Shown here: positions 38,442 to 38,613 of the stretch, piece after piece
How the letters are laid out: every line of letters begins with the position of its first letter
Numbering within the stretch: position 1 is the stretch's first letter
Notes under the pieces: generated by a model
Seen by the model: only the letters and a program-made list of their open reading frames with translations
What the model was told of the DNA's origin: nothing
The model's database searches: none
Assembly: GCA_016928305.1 (NCBI GenBank)
Contig: JAFGKY010000021.1
Location: 64,054-102,666, forward strand
Origin: Bacteroidales bacterium
Lineage (GTDB): Bacteria > Bacteroidota > Bacteroidia > Bacteroidales > UBA10428
DNA: 38,613 nt
Direction: 5' to 3'
Program-made: the position numbers and the translations under genes

Positions 38442-38613
38442 ATTTGTTGATAATTTTCCATAAAAGTTATTGTTTTTGCATCAAGTTTCCTTTTTATAGT
38501 CCGCTGTAAAATCACCACAACATGTTATAGCGTTTTATTCATCGTTCTAATACAAATTTAACAGAATGATCGGAATGATACTAATTTATTGAAAGGTAAA
38601 TAGAAAGACGGGC

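Overview
The window reads as chromosomal DNA from a Bacteroidota bacterium, most likely of the Bacteroidales/Marinilabiliales type. The evidence is: the conserved bamD-rpoZ-coaBC-DUF4835-recN order; a type IX secretion (T9SS) C-terminal sorting domain; DUF5916, DUF3822 and DUF1566 surface proteins; a Bacteroidota-type FabI; weak Shine-Dalgarno sites; and several promoters matching the Bacteroidota TTTG-N19-TAnnTTTG pattern.

Layout. 1-1.8 kb: tail of a HAD phosphatase/phosphoglucomutase-like gene, a structured repeat, a DedA membrane protein and elongation factor P. 2.0-6.6 kb (minus strand): exported 1-Cys peroxiredoxin, arginine decarboxylase SpeA, and an alpha-oxoamine synthase of the serine palmitoyltransferase/cysteate acyltransferase group. 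6.7-13.2 kb (plus strand): housekeeping run bamD, rpoZ, coaBC (frame broken at a run of ten A), DUF4835/PorD-like, a small Cys-rich protein, recN and fabI. 13.5-19.6 kb: an accessory signalling locus with an ECF sigma factor, a membrane-anchored TPR-CHAT protease facing it, an unlisted 45-residue peptide with a double-glycine leader motif, an anti-sigma-like TPR membrane protein and a degenerate histidine kinase, closed by a strong terminator. 19.8-25.8 kb: Tat-exported Gfo/Idh/MocA oxidoreductase, a divergent hisI-hisG pair, a nucleotidyltransferase-GHMP kinase fusion and a RecD-like helicase. 26.0-27.5 kb: DUF3822, rsmD and tRNA-Asp(GTC) with its terminator. 27.6-34.0 kb: SAM methyltransferase, secreted hypothetical protein, DUF5916 barrel protein, ICMT-like membrane methyltransferase and a repeat-bearing lipoprotein. 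34.0-35.4 kb: gene-free DNA holding a 613-bp element with 36-bp terminal inverted repeats (MITE-like) packed with small palindromes. 35.4-38.4 kb: GH43 glycosidase, T9SS-sorted protein and DUF1566 protein in one minus-strand run.

The strongest candidate for an undescribed system is 13.5-19.6 kb. A sigma factor and a probable membrane anti-sigma factor bracket a periplasmic caspase-like protease with an intact His/Cys dyad, and a short GG-type peptide lies between them. The arrangement suggests a peptide- or proteolysis-controlled envelope signalling circuit. That is inference: no partner is proven from sequence. Secondary points of interest are the A10 frameshift in coaBC, EF-P with Asn at its tip, the HisI/HisG pair lacking canonical metal ligands, and the QxGH nucleotidyltransferase fusion.
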